Positions 1 through 9,642 of a stretch of 64,000 nucleotides of DNA are shown in pieces. A program made the translations under genes and the position numbers. Origin of the DNA: Ruminococcus albus AD2013 (GTDB taxonomy: Bacteria > Bacillota > Clostridia > Oscillospirales > Ruminococcaceae). Location of the stretch: positions 248,001-312,000 of the forward strand of contig NZ_JAGS01000001.1 in the NCBI RefSeq assembly GCF_000526775.1, given 5' to 3'. Below the pieces are notes generated by a model. The model did no database searches, was not told the origin of the DNA, and worked only from the letters and a program-made list of their open reading frames with translations. Within the stretch, counting starts at the first letter, position 1. Every line of letters begins with the position of its first letter.

Positions 1-8
1 CATCTCAT
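1..8 (-). CDS. 5' end of a leftward gene that runs off the window
   Basis: An ATG at 8-6 on the minus strand is preceded, 8 nt away, by AGGAG (21-17). A well-formed promoter lies about 45 nt further upstream. Only the first two codons are inside the window, so nothing can be said about the product. Confidence 0.45.
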
Positions 9-59
9 TTCAATAACTCCTATTCGGTCGATGATGTACGTTTTTTTTCTCTGTATTAC

Positions 60-88
60 ATTATAACACAGAAATTTTCAAATTTCAA
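60..88 (-). promoter_or_regulatory. sigma-A-type promoter for the leftward edge gene
   Basis: On the minus strand TTGAAA (88-83) and TATAAT (65-60) are separated by 17 nt. Transcription would start near 53 and read the gene that begins at position 8. Confidence 0.6.
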
Positions 89-163
89 GTAGTTTTGCAA
101 ATTTAGTATGAATTTTTTTGGACAGCGTGAACTTCCTGCGTCAGATATGCGCGGTGTTTTCTG

Positions 164-3100
164 TCAGGATCCCTGCTCTGCCTCTTTATTCAGACGCTTG
201 TGGATATTGTCGATATCCTCTGTTGTGCCGCCGCCTTCATCGTCCGGGGCTCGGAATTCGCCTTTTTCGACCAGCCTGAGGAATGCGTCAACGACATCCT
301 CGGTCAGCTGAGTACCCTTGACTTCTTTCATGATGGATACTGCCTTATCGAAATTCATGCGCTTGCGGTAGGGTCTGTCGGAATACATTGCATCAAAAGT
401 ATCTGCTACGGCGATTATCTGGGCTACGCGGGGTATCTCATCGCCTTTGAGACCCTTAGGATAGCCCTTGCCGTCGGGACGTTCGTGATGTGCGCCCGCG
501 CCTATGGCAAGTTCGGGCATTATGCTGATATTTTTCAGCGTGTTATAGCCAAGCGCTGAATGTGATTTGATTATCTTGAATTCATTGTCTGTCAGCTTTC
601 CGGGTTTGTTGAGTACCTCCGGCGGTACACCGACTTTTCCTATATCGTGCAGCAGAGCGATATTGTAATATTTCTCTATGGTCTCTTCATCAAGTCCAAG
701 TTCACGGGCGAGCATCATTGTATACTCTGCCACGCGGGTGGAATGGCCGTTGGTGTATTTGTCTTTCATATCGATAACTTTTGCGAAGGCTTCAACTATC
801 TCGCGGATAAGGGTCTTCTGCTCCTTTTCCTTTTCAAGAAAACGCGAGGTTCTTCTGCCTATGTAACTCTTCACTGCAAAAATGATGATACCGATCACAA
901 AAGCCACACAGAGAAGCATGAACCATAGTTTTTCGTATATCGCCTTTTTCTTGATCACCTTGACCACAAGTTCTTTTGTGGTGCCGTTGTGAGGGTCTTT
1001 TACCTGCATGACGAAATTGTATGTTCCGCCGTGGAGATTTGTGTAAGATACGGGTGCAAGTTCACTGCGCTTGAGTGTCACCGGGGTCTTGTCGAAGCCC
1101 TCAAGGCAATAGGTTATCTCGGGGTTTATCAGAGAGTAATTGTAGGCATAGCTGTATATCGTCAGTTTTTCCACGGTTGAGGGTATAACTATATTCCCCG
1201 AACTGTCGGGATAGATCATCTTGCCGTCAGCCTCGGCGTAGGGTACGGAAAGCTTTATGCCTTCAACGTTTTCAAATTTCTCTTCGATATTGACCTTTGC
1301 CACGCCTGTTGTACCCGAGATGTAAAGGTCGCCGTCGGCTGTGAGTTCGCTGTAGGAATTAGAAGTAGTTATGCAGGAAAGACCGTTGTCTCTGCCGTAG
1401 TATATGGGGAAGTGTTCTTTATTTGCCAGAAGTTCCTCGCATTTTTCAACATATATGCCGTTGCTGCTGAGTATCCACATCTCGCCGCGGGAATTTTCAT
1501 AAAGGTCAAAATTATTTGAATAAGGGAATTTCTGTATCGTGGTGATATTGTAATCGGAGTCCATATATGCCAGAGAATTGCTGGTCACTATCCAGTAGAT
1601 ATCCTTTGAGATATCTTTCTTTATGCGCATGATAACATCCGAATGTAATCCGTCATCTGTGCCGCGGTGAATGGTAGAATTATTTCCTATTATGAACATA
1701 CCGCCGCCGTCCGTACCGAGTATAAGGTCGCCGTCTGCACTTTCGGCAGCTGTGAGTATCTCTGTGTTGCTTATGCCGTCGCTCTCGCCGTATACTTTTA
1801 CTATCTTATCGTCTTTGATGACCGCCGCACCGCCTGTGCATACTGCTACAAAAGTGCCGTCCGAACGTTCGATTACAGTTCTCACACGTTCCGAGGGCAT
1901 ACCGTCAGCCACGGTGAATTTTATTATATTTCCGTTGTCGTATCTCAGAAGTCCCTGTTCACCGAAGGTGGAGAACCAGACCCTGTTTTTGCTGTCGCGT
2001 ATTATCGAACGGATCTTACGGCCCTGCATCAGGCTGATAAGATCTGTGTCGTCACAGACTTCACCCGAAGCTGTTTTTGATGATGTTATGTGCAGGTTTT
2101 CCAGCTTTCTGCCATTGCTGAGGACGATAAGTCCGCTGTTCTTTGTGCCTATGAACAGCTTTCCGGCCTCTGCGCAGGTGGAGTATACCACCTCGCTGTC
2201 GAGTTTGTATTTCTCAAAAATATCCGTGAATTGATTGGGAACTATTTTCATTACACCCTGCTGTGAGGATACGAACCACAGGTTTTTCTGATAATCCGTC
2301 ATCATATCCTCGATGGATGTCGTGAGGGGGATATTCTCAAGAACAGTGAATTTTCCGCCGTCGATAAAGCCTATGCCGTTATCGGCGCAGATCCAAAGCA
2401 TATCACCCACGGTACACATTGAGTTTACGTACCTGAGCGGCGAGATATCAGTTGGAGTTATATTTTTAAAACCTTTTGCGAGTTCGCCGTGATATATTTC
2501 ATTGCTTTTGGTGCCTATATATACATACCCTTTCCTGGCAGGGTCGGGAAGAATAGAGTGGATATCTTCAATGCTGAGTTCTTCTGAACTGCTGAAACTT
2601 TTAAGTTTTTTATTCTCCAGTGTGAATATCGCACCGTCGATGGTAATACCGTATATCGTGTTATTCGAGTCATGTTTCAGCATACGGACATAGGAGTTGT
2701 TGAGTCTGGGTTCATCTATCATTGAAAGACTGCCGTTTTCATCTATCAGTGCTATGCCCTGAGTCGTGCCGAGATAGATATTGCCGTCCTTGTCCTCGGT
2801 TATGGAGCGTATCGAAAGCGATGTGAGACCGCTGTTTTTATTGTATAAGGTAAATTCACCCTTTTCCATCACAGCTGCACCGCTGTCATTCGTGCCCACC
2901 CACAGACGGTCTTTTGAATCCACAAAAAGCTTCACAACGCTGGCTATGCCCGTTGTGGAATCTATTCGCTCAAAGGTATTGCCGTCATAGCGGATAAGTC
3001 CGCTATAACTGCCTATCCATATGAATCCCTCGCTGGTCTCAACAATATCGTTGGCTTCCGAGGTGGGAAGTCCCGAGGTGTTATCGTAAAGCACGGTGGA

Positions 3101-3274
3101 GTAGCCCTCGCTCTTGCCTGTGGGGTCAACCGAAAGCTCTTCTTCTGTAATTATCTCATCGCCCTGTGCGCGGAACGGCATACCTATAACTGCTGATGTC
3201 AGAATTACTGCCGAAGCCGTGATGCAAAGCAGTTTTTTTGCTATCCTGTTAATAAAGCTGAATTTGATCTTCAT
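164..3274 (-). CDS. membrane-anchored beta-propeller sensor with cytoplasmic HD-GYP domain
   Basis: The protein has an N-terminal hydrophobic signal anchor, then about 650 residues of repeated IxxDxxGxxWxGT-like blades (Reg_prop beta-propeller repeats), a Y_Y_Y-type beta domain, a membrane segment near residues 786-809 and a C-terminal HD-GYP domain. Numbering is from the GTG at 3283. Both signature motifs are intact: HDIGKVG near 879-885 and HHERPDGKGYP near 932-942. This is the layout of two-component hybrid sensors with the kinase replaced by a c-di-GMP phosphodiesterase, so an extracellular or envelope signal probably controls c-di-GMP breakdown; the ligand is unknown. A GTG lies at 3283, but GGAG sits directly against it, whereas the ATG at 3274 has about 10 nt spacing, so 3274 is preferred. 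No clear terminator follows it. Confidence 0.9.
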   Translation of the reverse strand: MKIKFSFINRIAKKLLCITASAVILTSAVIGMPFRAQGDEIITEEELSVDPTGKSEGYSTVLYDNTSGLPTSEANDIVETSEGFIWIGSYSGLIRYDGNTFERIDSTTGIASVVKLFVDSKDRLWVGTNDSGAAVMEKGEFTLYNKNSGLTSLSIRSITEDKDGNIYLGTTQGIALIDENGSLSMIDEPRLNNSYVRMLKHDSNNTIYGITIDGAIFTLENKKLKSFSSSEELSIEDIHSILPDPARKGYVYIGTKSNEIYHGELAKGFKNITPTDISPLRYVNSMCTVGDMLWICADNGIGFIDGGKFTVLENIPLTTSIEDMMTDYQKNLWFVSSQQGVMKIVPNQFTDIFEKYKLDSEVVYSTCAEAGKLFIGTKNSGLIVLSNGRKLENLHITSSKTASGEVCDDTDLISLMQGRKIRSIIRDSKNRVWFSTFGEQGLLRYDNGNIIKFTVADGMPSERVRTVIERSDGTFVAVCTGGAAVIKDDKIVKVYGESDGISNTEILTAAESADGDLILGTDGGGMFIIGNNSTIHRGTDDGLHSDVIMRIKKDISKDIYWIVTSNSLAYMDSDYNITTIQKFPYSNNFDLYENSRGEMWILSSNGIYVEKCEELLANKEHFPIYYGRDNGLSCITTSNSYSELTADGDLYISGTTGVAKVNIEEKFENVEGIKLSVPYAEADGKMIYPDSSGNIVIPSTVEKLTIYSYAYNYSLINPEITYCLEGFDKTPVTLKRSELAPVSYTNLHGGTYNFVMQVKDPHNGTTKELVVKVIKKKAIYEKLWFMLLCVAFVIGIIIFAVKSYIGRRTSRFLEKEKEQKTLIREIVEAFAKVIDMKDKYTNGHSTRVAEYTMMLARELGLDEETIEKYYNIALLHDIGKVGVPPEVLNKPGKLTDNEFKIIKSHSALGYNTLKNISIMPELAIGAGAHHERPDGKGYPKGLKGDEIPRVAQIIAVADTFDAMYSDRPYRKRMNFDKAVSIMKEVKGTQLTEDVVDAFLRLVEKGEFRAPDDEGGGTTEDIDNIHKRLNKEAEQGS

Positions 3275-3367
3275 TTTGCTCACTCTCCGTATTTATACCC
3301 ACAGTCGGCAAAACGGCTGTATTTCGGTCTGTATACAAGGTCATGCAGTCGCATTATTTCATACTTT

Positions 3368-3396
3368 TATGTATAATCATGTAACAAAATCGTCAA
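3368..3396 (-). promoter_or_regulatory. possible promoter of the HD-GYP gene
   Basis: On the minus strand TTGACG (3396-3391) and TACATA (3373-3368) are 17 nt apart, about 95 nt before the gene start. The -10 is a weak match. Confidence 0.4.
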
Positions 3397-3504
3397 TCTA
3401 AGGATAATATTTATTCATAAGTATATGATAACACTTTATATGTGCATTGTCAATAGTTTTTGTGATTAAAAACAGGCATTTTAATTTGATGTTTAATATA
3501 TTAA

Positions 3505-3546
3505 CGAAAAATCACCCGCCTCTCCCTGCAATGGGAGAAACGGGTG
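3505..3546 (-). terminator. rho-independent terminator of the mmpL operon
   Basis: CACCCG/CGGGTG arms (3513-3518 and 3541-3546), extended by a CTCTCCC/GGGAGA stem, are followed on the minus strand by ATTTTTC. It separates the heptad-repeat gene from the HD-GYP gene. Confidence 0.8.
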
Positions 3547-3593
3547 AAAGGTTATATTAAAGGAGAAGTCAGCAGCAAATGCAAGGGGTGATG

Positions 3594-6500
3594 TCAGTCC
3601 TCTTTTTTATCAACAGCAACAGGGGCTGTCTCGTATATGAACTTGACTTCGCCCTCGGTGTCAGCTGCCTTGCCCGAGAAATTATCGTAAGCCTTGCTTG
3701 CTTCTTTGAGTGCGTCAAGTCTGTCAAGCAGGGGAGTGATATCATCGTTGTATGCGTTGATTATCTTGTCGATGCCCTCACGGCGGAATTTCTTCATACC
3801 GCTGTTGAGTTTCTTAGCACCGTCTTCAAGCTTCTGTGAACCGTCTTTCAGCTTTGCGGCTCCGTCATCGAGGGTAGTTATGCCCGCATAAAGTGTACCG
3901 CTGCCGTCGGAGAGCTTTTCAGCCCCCTCTAAAAGCTGAGCACTGCCTGTTGATACGGTATAGGTACCGTCTTTGAGGGTCTGTCCGCCCTGCCAGATAA
4001 GTCCCAGACCGTCATCGAGTGCATATGCGCCGTCTGAAAGCTGTGTAAGTCCGCCCTGCAATGAGCCTATGCCTGTATCCAGCTGTACAGCGCCGTTTCG
4101 TGCCGCTGCTATACCCTCTGCGAGGGAATGTGCGCCGCCGGATACTTTCTTAGCGCCGTCTGCAACGGCTGTGCTGCCGTCAGCCAGCTGTCCTGCCCCT
4201 GCAACAAGCTCGGTGACACTTGAAGCCAGTGTGCCTGTGCCTGCTTTCAGCTTTTCGCCGCCATCGTTCAGCTGACCAAGACCGTTATCGAGCTTTGATG
4301 CGCCGTCTGAAAGCTGACCAAGTCCGCTCTGAAGCTTTTCTGCGCCCGCATCAAGAGCAGCCGCACCTGTATTCGCGGAGTGCAGTCCTGCGGAAAGGGA
4401 AGAAGCTCCTGCGCTGAGTGAACCCGCACCTGTTGACAGAGCTTTTATGCCCTCGTAAAGGGAAATTGTACCTGTATCTATTGCGGCGATGCCGTTGAAC
4501 AGAGTGTTTGCACCAACTCTGAGGTCGCCTGAACCTGCTGACAGCTTGCCAAGACCTTCATCAAGGGCTGCTGCGCCTGCGTTTACCTGTCCGATGCCTG
4601 CCTGCAATGCACCTGCGCCGCTGTCTACGCTCTTAGCACCTGCGGAAGCGGTAGTCAGTCCTTTGGAGAGTGAACCTGTACCTTCGGAAAGTGCATTTGC
4701 GCCTGTCAGAAGCTCACTGCTTCCTGCTTTCAGTCCTGCCGCACCGTTGGATACCTGTGCCGCACCGTTAGCCAGAGTTTTTGAACTTGTATAGAGCTTG
4801 CCCGCACCTGCTGCCAGAGCCTTGCCTCCCTCATCGAGAGTTGCCAGCCCCGTATCGAGAGTCTGTGCGCCCTGCACCAGAGAAGCCGCACCTGTTTTTA
4901 GACTTGCGATGCCGTTTGTAAGCTCGGTTGTATCAGCCGATATCTGAGAAGAACCATCAGCCAGACCTGCGGCTATCTGCTCCTGCGAAGCGATAGTCTG
5001 CTGTAAAGTGCCTATCATGGCGGATATATCATCAGAGGGGTTAGCGGCATATACCTGCTGTAATCCTGCCAGCACCTGCTTGTTGTATTCTATGGTAGAG
5101 TTAAGGCTGTCTGCGGCATTTGTCATAGAAGCCGAAACACCATTCAGCTTTTCGGGGATAGCTGCTGCACCCTCAGCGAGAGTATCGATACCGTCTGAAA
5201 GTGCCTTTGCCCCTGCAAGCACATTTGCAGAACCAGCCTTTGAGGAGGTTATGCCTGCGGAAAGAGTACCTGCGGAGGTGCTGAGTGAACCTGCGCCTGT
5301 GGAAAGCTGTGAAGAACCTGCCGCTACGTTAGCCGCGCCGTTATTGAGATTTACAGCCCCGTCAGCCAGAGCCTTAGAACCGCTTGCGACTTTCTTTGCG
5401 CCGCTGTGAACGTCTGCTGCGCCCTTATCGGCGGAGCCTATGCCCTCAGCCAGTTTTGCTGTGCCGGATTTGAGTTCGTCCGCGCCGTTTTTTAGCTGTG
5501 CAGTTCCGTCTTTCAGTTTTGCAGAACCGTCTTTGGCTGACTTAATGCCGTCTTCCAGAGTTTTAGCGCCGTCAGCCAGAGCCTTTGCGCCATCCTTTGC
5601 CGATGATGTACCGTCTTTGAGTGTCTTTGCACCTTCGGCGGCGGTGTCAGCACCGTCTTTGAGCTTTTCAGCGCCGTCTTTCAGTTTTGAAGCACCGTCA
5701 TCTGCATCGACAAGACCTGCCGCCAGCTGTGCTGTACCAACTTTCAGGTTTGCCGCACCGGAATTTACCTGTATGAAGCCGTCCACCAGCTGTGTAGAAC
5801 CGTTCTTTGCAGCCTTTATTCCGTCAAGCAGAGTCTTTGCGCCATCATCGAGAGTTTTTGTACCCTCAGCCAGTGCGCCCGAACCGCCTGCAACTTTCTG
5901 TATACCTTCATCGAGTTTGCTTGCTCCGTCTGCAAGAGAAGCAGCGCCCTCATCGAGAGTCTTTGCGCCTGTGTCCGCATCGCCCAGACCGTTTGCCAGC
6001 TTTGCAGAACCGTCTTTCAGCTGAGCCGCACCGTCGTTTACCTGAGCAAAACCGCCTACCAGCTTGTCGCCGCCGTCCTTTGCACTCTTGATGCCGTTTA
6101 CCAGGTCACCTGCGCCGCTATCCAGCTTTTTAGTTCCGTCAGCAAGTTTGCCTGCACCGTCAGCCAGAGATACTGCACCATCGTTGAGCTGTTTGCCGCC
6201 GTCAGCCAGCTTATCTGCACCGTCTTTCAGATCTCCAACACCCTTGTTGAGTTCCTTTGTGCCGTCATAAAGCTGTTGTGAGCCGTCAGAAAGCTGATCT
6301 ACTGCATCAGCAAGCTCGCCCAGTTTTTCTTCCAGTTCATCAAGCTTGTCGATTCCGTCGAAGTCTATCTCGTTGAAGAAGCTGTTAGTTCCTGCGGTGA
6401 ATACGGTTTTCAGTTCAAAGTCGGTAACATCGGCAGTGAACTCAAAATACTCGGGTATGCCCAGGTCATCATCTTCATCAAGACCAAGGCTTGAAGTCAG

Positions 6501-7244
6501 CCCGGGAAGCGCATATCCGATAACAGCCTGTCTATCTCCGTCTGAAACGATCTTGCCGTTGGTTACTTCAATGTTCTTGAATTTAGCACCGTCCAGAAGT
6601 GCGCCTGTTGCCATCAGGAAAGGTGTGCAGATAGTCTCGTTCTTGCCGTTTATCTTTACTGTGGCAGTCGAATTGTTTATATAATCGTATCTTACAGTTA
6701 CCTTGCCGCTTTTTCCTGCAAGTTCTTCCGGGGAGATCGTCTTACCGTCGAGGGTGTATGTAACTTTGATATCAACAGGCAATGCCGCATCGGTGTAGCC
6801 CTTGTAGTATACATCACCGCCCGAAGTGTTCCAATGCATTTCTTTGCCGCTGCCTGAGAATGTATCATCGTTCTTTACGTTCTCGATGTCGGTCAGTGTG
6901 GACATATCCATCAGCGAGGTAAGTCCCTGCGGGTTAACGAGATGGTCGCTGACTATTGTTTTAGTGGGATTTCCGTTTGCATCGGTGAGGACATAAACTG
7001 TCTCTTCCTTGCGGGTAGTGGTGCCGTCAGATTTCTTTGTATCTTCCGACTTTTTCTTGTCGCGCTTTTTTATTTCGGGTGACTTGTAATCATTGTCATC
7101 TTCGGAACTATCCTTGTCCGAAGTTTTTGAGGAACTGCCATTTGCGGAAGTTTCGTCCTTGTTTGCAACTGCGTAAAATCCTGTTGAACCTGCAGATATC
7201 AGAACTGCCAGGACACCTGCTAAAAATCTGCTGTATTTTTTCAT
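3594..7244 (-). CDS. giant secreted xxxLxxG heptad-repeat protein, partner of the MMPL transporter
   Basis: The protein has 1216 residues: a signal peptide or anchor (residues 1-28), a charged linker rich in Asp, Lys and Ser (about 30-95), a beta-rich domain (about 95-300), then a long tract (about 300-1145) of seven-residue repeats of the form xxxLxxG, often DGAxxLxDG. A non-repeat helical segment interrupts the tract at about 695-770. There is no C-terminal membrane segment. This repeat class (TIGR03057-type, also seen in YhgE/Pip proteins) is typically found beside MMPL/RND transporters and may form a long helical or coiled structure outside the membrane. The gene lies 31 nt after mmpL in the same operon, with RBS AAAGGAG. 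Its function is not established; a periplasm-like adaptor or scaffold for the exporter is an inference. Confidence 0.85.
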   Translation of the reverse strand: MKKYSRFLAGVLAVLISAGSTGFYAVANKDETSANGSSSKTSDKDSSEDDNDYKSPEIKKRDKKKSEDTKKSDGTTTRKEETVYVLTDANGNPTKTIVSDHLVNPQGLTSLMDMSTLTDIENVKNDDTFSGSGKEMHWNTSGGDVYYKGYTDAALPVDIKVTYTLDGKTISPEELAGKSGKVTVRYDYINNSTATVKINGKNETICTPFLMATGALLDGAKFKNIEVTNGKIVSDGDRQAVIGYALPGLTSSLGLDEDDDLGIPEYFEFTADVTDFELKTVFTAGTNSFFNEIDFDGIDKLDELEEKLGELADAVDQLSDGSQQLYDGTKELNKGVGDLKDGADKLADGGKQLNDGAVSLADGAGKLADGTKKLDSGAGDLVNGIKSAKDGGDKLVGGFAQVNDGAAQLKDGSAKLANGLGDADTGAKTLDEGAASLADGASKLDEGIQKVAGGSGALAEGTKTLDDGAKTLLDGIKAAKNGSTQLVDGFIQVNSGAANLKVGTAQLAAGLVDADDGASKLKDGAEKLKDGADTAAEGAKTLKDGTSSAKDGAKALADGAKTLEDGIKSAKDGSAKLKDGTAQLKNGADELKSGTAKLAEGIGSADKGAADVHSGAKKVASGSKALADGAVNLNNGAANVAAGSSQLSTGAGSLSTSAGTLSAGITSSKAGSANVLAGAKALSDGIDTLAEGAAAIPEKLNGVSASMTNAADSLNSTIEYNKQVLAGLQQVYAANPSDDISAMIGTLQQTIASQEQIAAGLADGSSQISADTTELTNGIASLKTGAASLVQGAQTLDTGLATLDEGGKALAAGAGKLYTSSKTLANGAAQVSNGAAGLKAGSSELLTGANALSEGTGSLSKGLTTASAGAKSVDSGAGALQAGIGQVNAGAAALDEGLGKLSAGSGDLRVGANTLFNGIAAIDTGTISLYEGIKALSTGAGSLSAGASSLSAGLHSANTGAAALDAGAEKLQSGLGQLSDGASKLDNGLGQLNDGGEKLKAGTGTLASSVTELVAGAGQLADGSTAVADGAKKVSGGAHSLAEGIAAARNGAVQLDTGIGSLQGGLTQLSDGAYALDDGLGLIWQGGQTLKDGTYTVSTGSAQLLEGAEKLSDGSGTLYAGITTLDDGAAKLKDGSQKLEDGAKKLNSGMKKFRREGIDKIINAYNDDITPLLDRLDALKEASKAYDNFSGKAADTEGEVKFIYETAPVAVDKKED

Positions 7245-7275
7245 AACTATATCTCCTTTGCCGTAAATTATTTGG

Positions 7276-9387
7276 TTAACTGTTCAGCGCAGGTTTGCTG
7301 TAAGCCCTCTCGCGTCTTGCAGTATCTTTCATGCCTATTGTGCTGTTGATTATCACCTTGTCGAACAGAAGCAGCATCGAAGGCAGAACACATATTACCG
7401 TTACCATTGATACCAGCGCACCTCTGGACATAAGTGTGCAGAGCTGTGATATCATATCAACGCTGGAGTATACGCCAACGCCGAAGGTAGAAGCGAAGAA
7501 GCCAAGTGCGCTTACCATGATTGATTTCATTGAAGTTGAAAGTGCTATCGTTACGGCTTCTGTCTTGTCCTTGCCTGATACTCGCTCTTGCTTGTATCTT
7601 GTGGTCATTAGTATCGCATAGTCAACGGTAGCGCCCAGCTGTATCGTGCCTATAACTACTGATGCTATGAAAGGTATCTTTGTATGTGTGAAGCAGGGGA
7701 CTGCCATATTTACTGTTATCGCAAATTCGATGACTGCGACCAGTATCAGCGGCAGTGAAAGTGATCTCAGTGCTATCAGGATTATCACGAATATCGCCGC
7801 GATGGAAACTGTGTTTACAACGGTGAAGTCGCGCTTTGTTATGCTTATCAGGTCTTTTGTTGCGGCAGCTTCGCCTATGACCATTCCCGTATCGTCGTAC
7901 TTTTTAAGAATGTCTATCAGCTTATCGACCTGAGCATTTACCTCGGGTGACGCTACCTTGTAATCGGAGCCTACCAGCATCATCTGCCATTTGCCTTCTT
8001 TCAGCAGACCGCTGACCGATTCGGGGATAGCTTCCTCGGGGATAGATGAACCTATCAGCGTATCGAAAGCCATTGTCATGCTGACTCCGTCAACCTCGTT
8101 CATCTCATCTGTCATTTTTACTACATCCTTGCGCTTCATATCCGATTTGCAGAGGATTATGTGTGTTGAGGATATACCGAATTCTTCCTGAAGCTTGGTG
8201 TTTGCGATAACGCTGTTAAGGTCGGTGGGAAGAGTATCTGTCAGGTTGTAGTAAACATCTGTGTGAGTCTGTCCGTAAACTCCGGGGATAAGCAGTGCGA
8301 TGAACAGTACCACGAATGCCGTATGGTGTTTTATTATAAATGAAGCAACGTTGTCCATGCTTGGAATAATATCCTTGTGTATGGTCTTTTCCAGAAGTTT
8401 GTCAAAAACAAGTATCATCGAGGGGAGGATAGTTACACAGCATATAACGCCGATAACAACGCCCTTCGCCATAACTATGCCCATATCAAGACCCAGTGTG
8501 TAGCTCATGAAGCACAGTGCCAGGAATCCTGCAACGGTAGTTACCGAGCTTGATACAACGGAGGATATGGTCAGTGAGATAGCTTCTGCCATGGCCTCGT
8601 ATTTATCGGAGAATCTCTCTTTCTGCTCCTTGTAGCTGTGCCATAGGAATATGGAGTAGTCGATAGTTACCGCCAGCTGAAGAACAGCTGTAAGCGCCTG
8701 TGTGATGAAACTTATCTGTCCGAGGAAAATGTTGGTTCCAAGGTTGTAAAGTATCGCCAGACCAACGCTAAGCATAAAGAATACGGGTATCAGCAGTGAA
8801 TCCATAGTCACCGCAAGTATGATGCTTGTCAGCAGTACCGCTATTCCGACGTATGCGGTGGTCTCTTTCATCGTCAGGTCTTTGATGTCTTCAACTATGG
8901 CTGTCATACCGTTTATGAAACACTGTTCGCCTGCTATCTTTCTCATCTCGACTACCGCTTCAAGGGATTCATCTGCCGAAGTAGCTTTGTCGAAGAAAAC
9001 AGCCATCATCGTTGATTTGCCGTCCTTACTGTTGAAGACTTCATAAATGTCCTCGGGAAGAACTTCTTTCGGTATGGATATATCTGCGATGCTGTCATAC
9101 CACAGCACATCGCTTACCGTATCCACTTTCTCGAATTTGGCTTTCAGCGCCGCAACATCTTTGTCCTCCATGCCCTCAACGACCACCAGGGCAAATCCGC
9201 CTTTGCCGTACTCGTCAAGCATTATCTGCTGACCTTTCATCGTGTCGATATCTTCGGGAAGATATGAGAGTATGTCGTAGTTTATCCTTGTTTTCAGCAT
9301 ACCTATCGTCGCGGGCACCGCAAGCACCAATGCCAGTATGACGATGAATATACGCAGTCTGACAACTGCTTTACCGAAGTTTTTCAT
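7276..9387 (-). CDS. MMPL-family RND transporter
   Basis: The protein has 703 residues in two homologous halves, each with one membrane span, an extracytoplasmic loop domain of about 130-150 residues, and a block of five or more spans. This is the 12-span MMPL/RND plan. The first half has a long membrane block after residue 178 (VGIAVLLTSIILAV) and the second half after about residue 525. RND transporters of this type export lipids or hydrophobic compounds by proton motive force; the substrate here is unknown. It is the first gene of the operon with the heptad-repeat protein. It is divergent from a tetR gene, with four matching palindromes between them, so repression by that TetR is likely. 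The RBS is AAAGGAA upstream of the ATG at 9387. Confidence 0.92.
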   Translation of the reverse strand: MKNFGKAVVRLRIFIVILALVLAVPATIGMLKTRINYDILSYLPEDIDTMKGQQIMLDEYGKGGFALVVVEGMEDKDVAALKAKFEKVDTVSDVLWYDSIADISIPKEVLPEDIYEVFNSKDGKSTMMAVFFDKATSADESLEAVVEMRKIAGEQCFINGMTAIVEDIKDLTMKETTAYVGIAVLLTSIILAVTMDSLLIPVFFMLSVGLAILYNLGTNIFLGQISFITQALTAVLQLAVTIDYSIFLWHSYKEQKERFSDKYEAMAEAISLTISSVVSSSVTTVAGFLALCFMSYTLGLDMGIVMAKGVVIGVICCVTILPSMILVFDKLLEKTIHKDIIPSMDNVASFIIKHHTAFVVLFIALLIPGVYGQTHTDVYYNLTDTLPTDLNSVIANTKLQEEFGISSTHIILCKSDMKRKDVVKMTDEMNEVDGVSMTMAFDTLIGSSIPEEAIPESVSGLLKEGKWQMMLVGSDYKVASPEVNAQVDKLIDILKKYDDTGMVIGEAAATKDLISITKRDFTVVNTVSIAAIFVIILIALRSLSLPLILVAVIEFAITVNMAVPCFTHTKIPFIASVVIGTIQLGATVDYAILMTTRYKQERVSGKDKTEAVTIALSTSMKSIMVSALGFFASTFGVGVYSSVDMISQLCTLMSRGALVSMVTVICVLPSMLLLFDKVIINSTIGMKDTARRERAYSKPALNS

Positions 9388-9414
9388 ACTACCGTTCCTT
9401 TCTTTGTTGGTTTA

Positions 9415-9529
9415 ATGACTCCCGGTCATTTCTTTATATGTAGTATAACACTAAAATGACTAATGGTCAATATCTAAAATGACTTTTGGTCATAATTTTG
9501 TAGAGATAAACAAAATGACTGTCAGTCAT
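9415..9529. promoter_or_regulatory. four 15-bp palindromic operators, probable TetR sites
   Basis: Four copies of ATGACNNNNNGTCAT occur: 9415-9429 (ATGACTCCCGGTCAT), 9456-9470 (last base A), 9479-9493 and 9515-9529. The first sits at the predicted mmpL transcription start and the second covers its -35 box. The other two lie toward tetR. Nothing similar was noticed elsewhere in the window. Confidence 0.85.
9442..9470 (-). promoter_or_regulatory. promoter of the mmpL operon
   Basis: On the minus strand TTGACC (9470-9465) and TATACT (9447-9442) have a 17-nt spacer. The -35 box is part of the second palindrome. Confidence 0.75.
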
Positions 9530-9555
9530 TTGCAATCGCTGTTGATTTTGACCTA

Positions 9556-9584
9556 TTGACAAAAATTTCTAAATATCATATAAT
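9556..9584 (+). promoter_or_regulatory. promoter of tetR
   Basis: TTGACA (9556-9561), a 17-nt spacer and TATAAT (9579-9584) give consensus boxes. The in-frame ATG at 9556 falls inside this promoter, which argues for the downstream start at 9643. Confidence 0.8.
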
Positions 9585-9642
9585 AAAAAAAGTACCCCAT
9601 ATTATTTATGAAAGCACGGCTGTAAAAACGGAGGATTGTAAA

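Noticed and set aside
3594..7244. Short-period DNA repeats resembling a CRISPR or satellite array
   Set aside because: The repetition follows the seven-codon xxxLxxG protein pattern in one open frame and has no conserved repeat/spacer units.
9556..9642. Longer TetR reading frame starting at 9556
   Set aside because: The first 29 codons overlap the consensus promoter at 9556-9584 and lack an RBS; GGAGG supports 9643.
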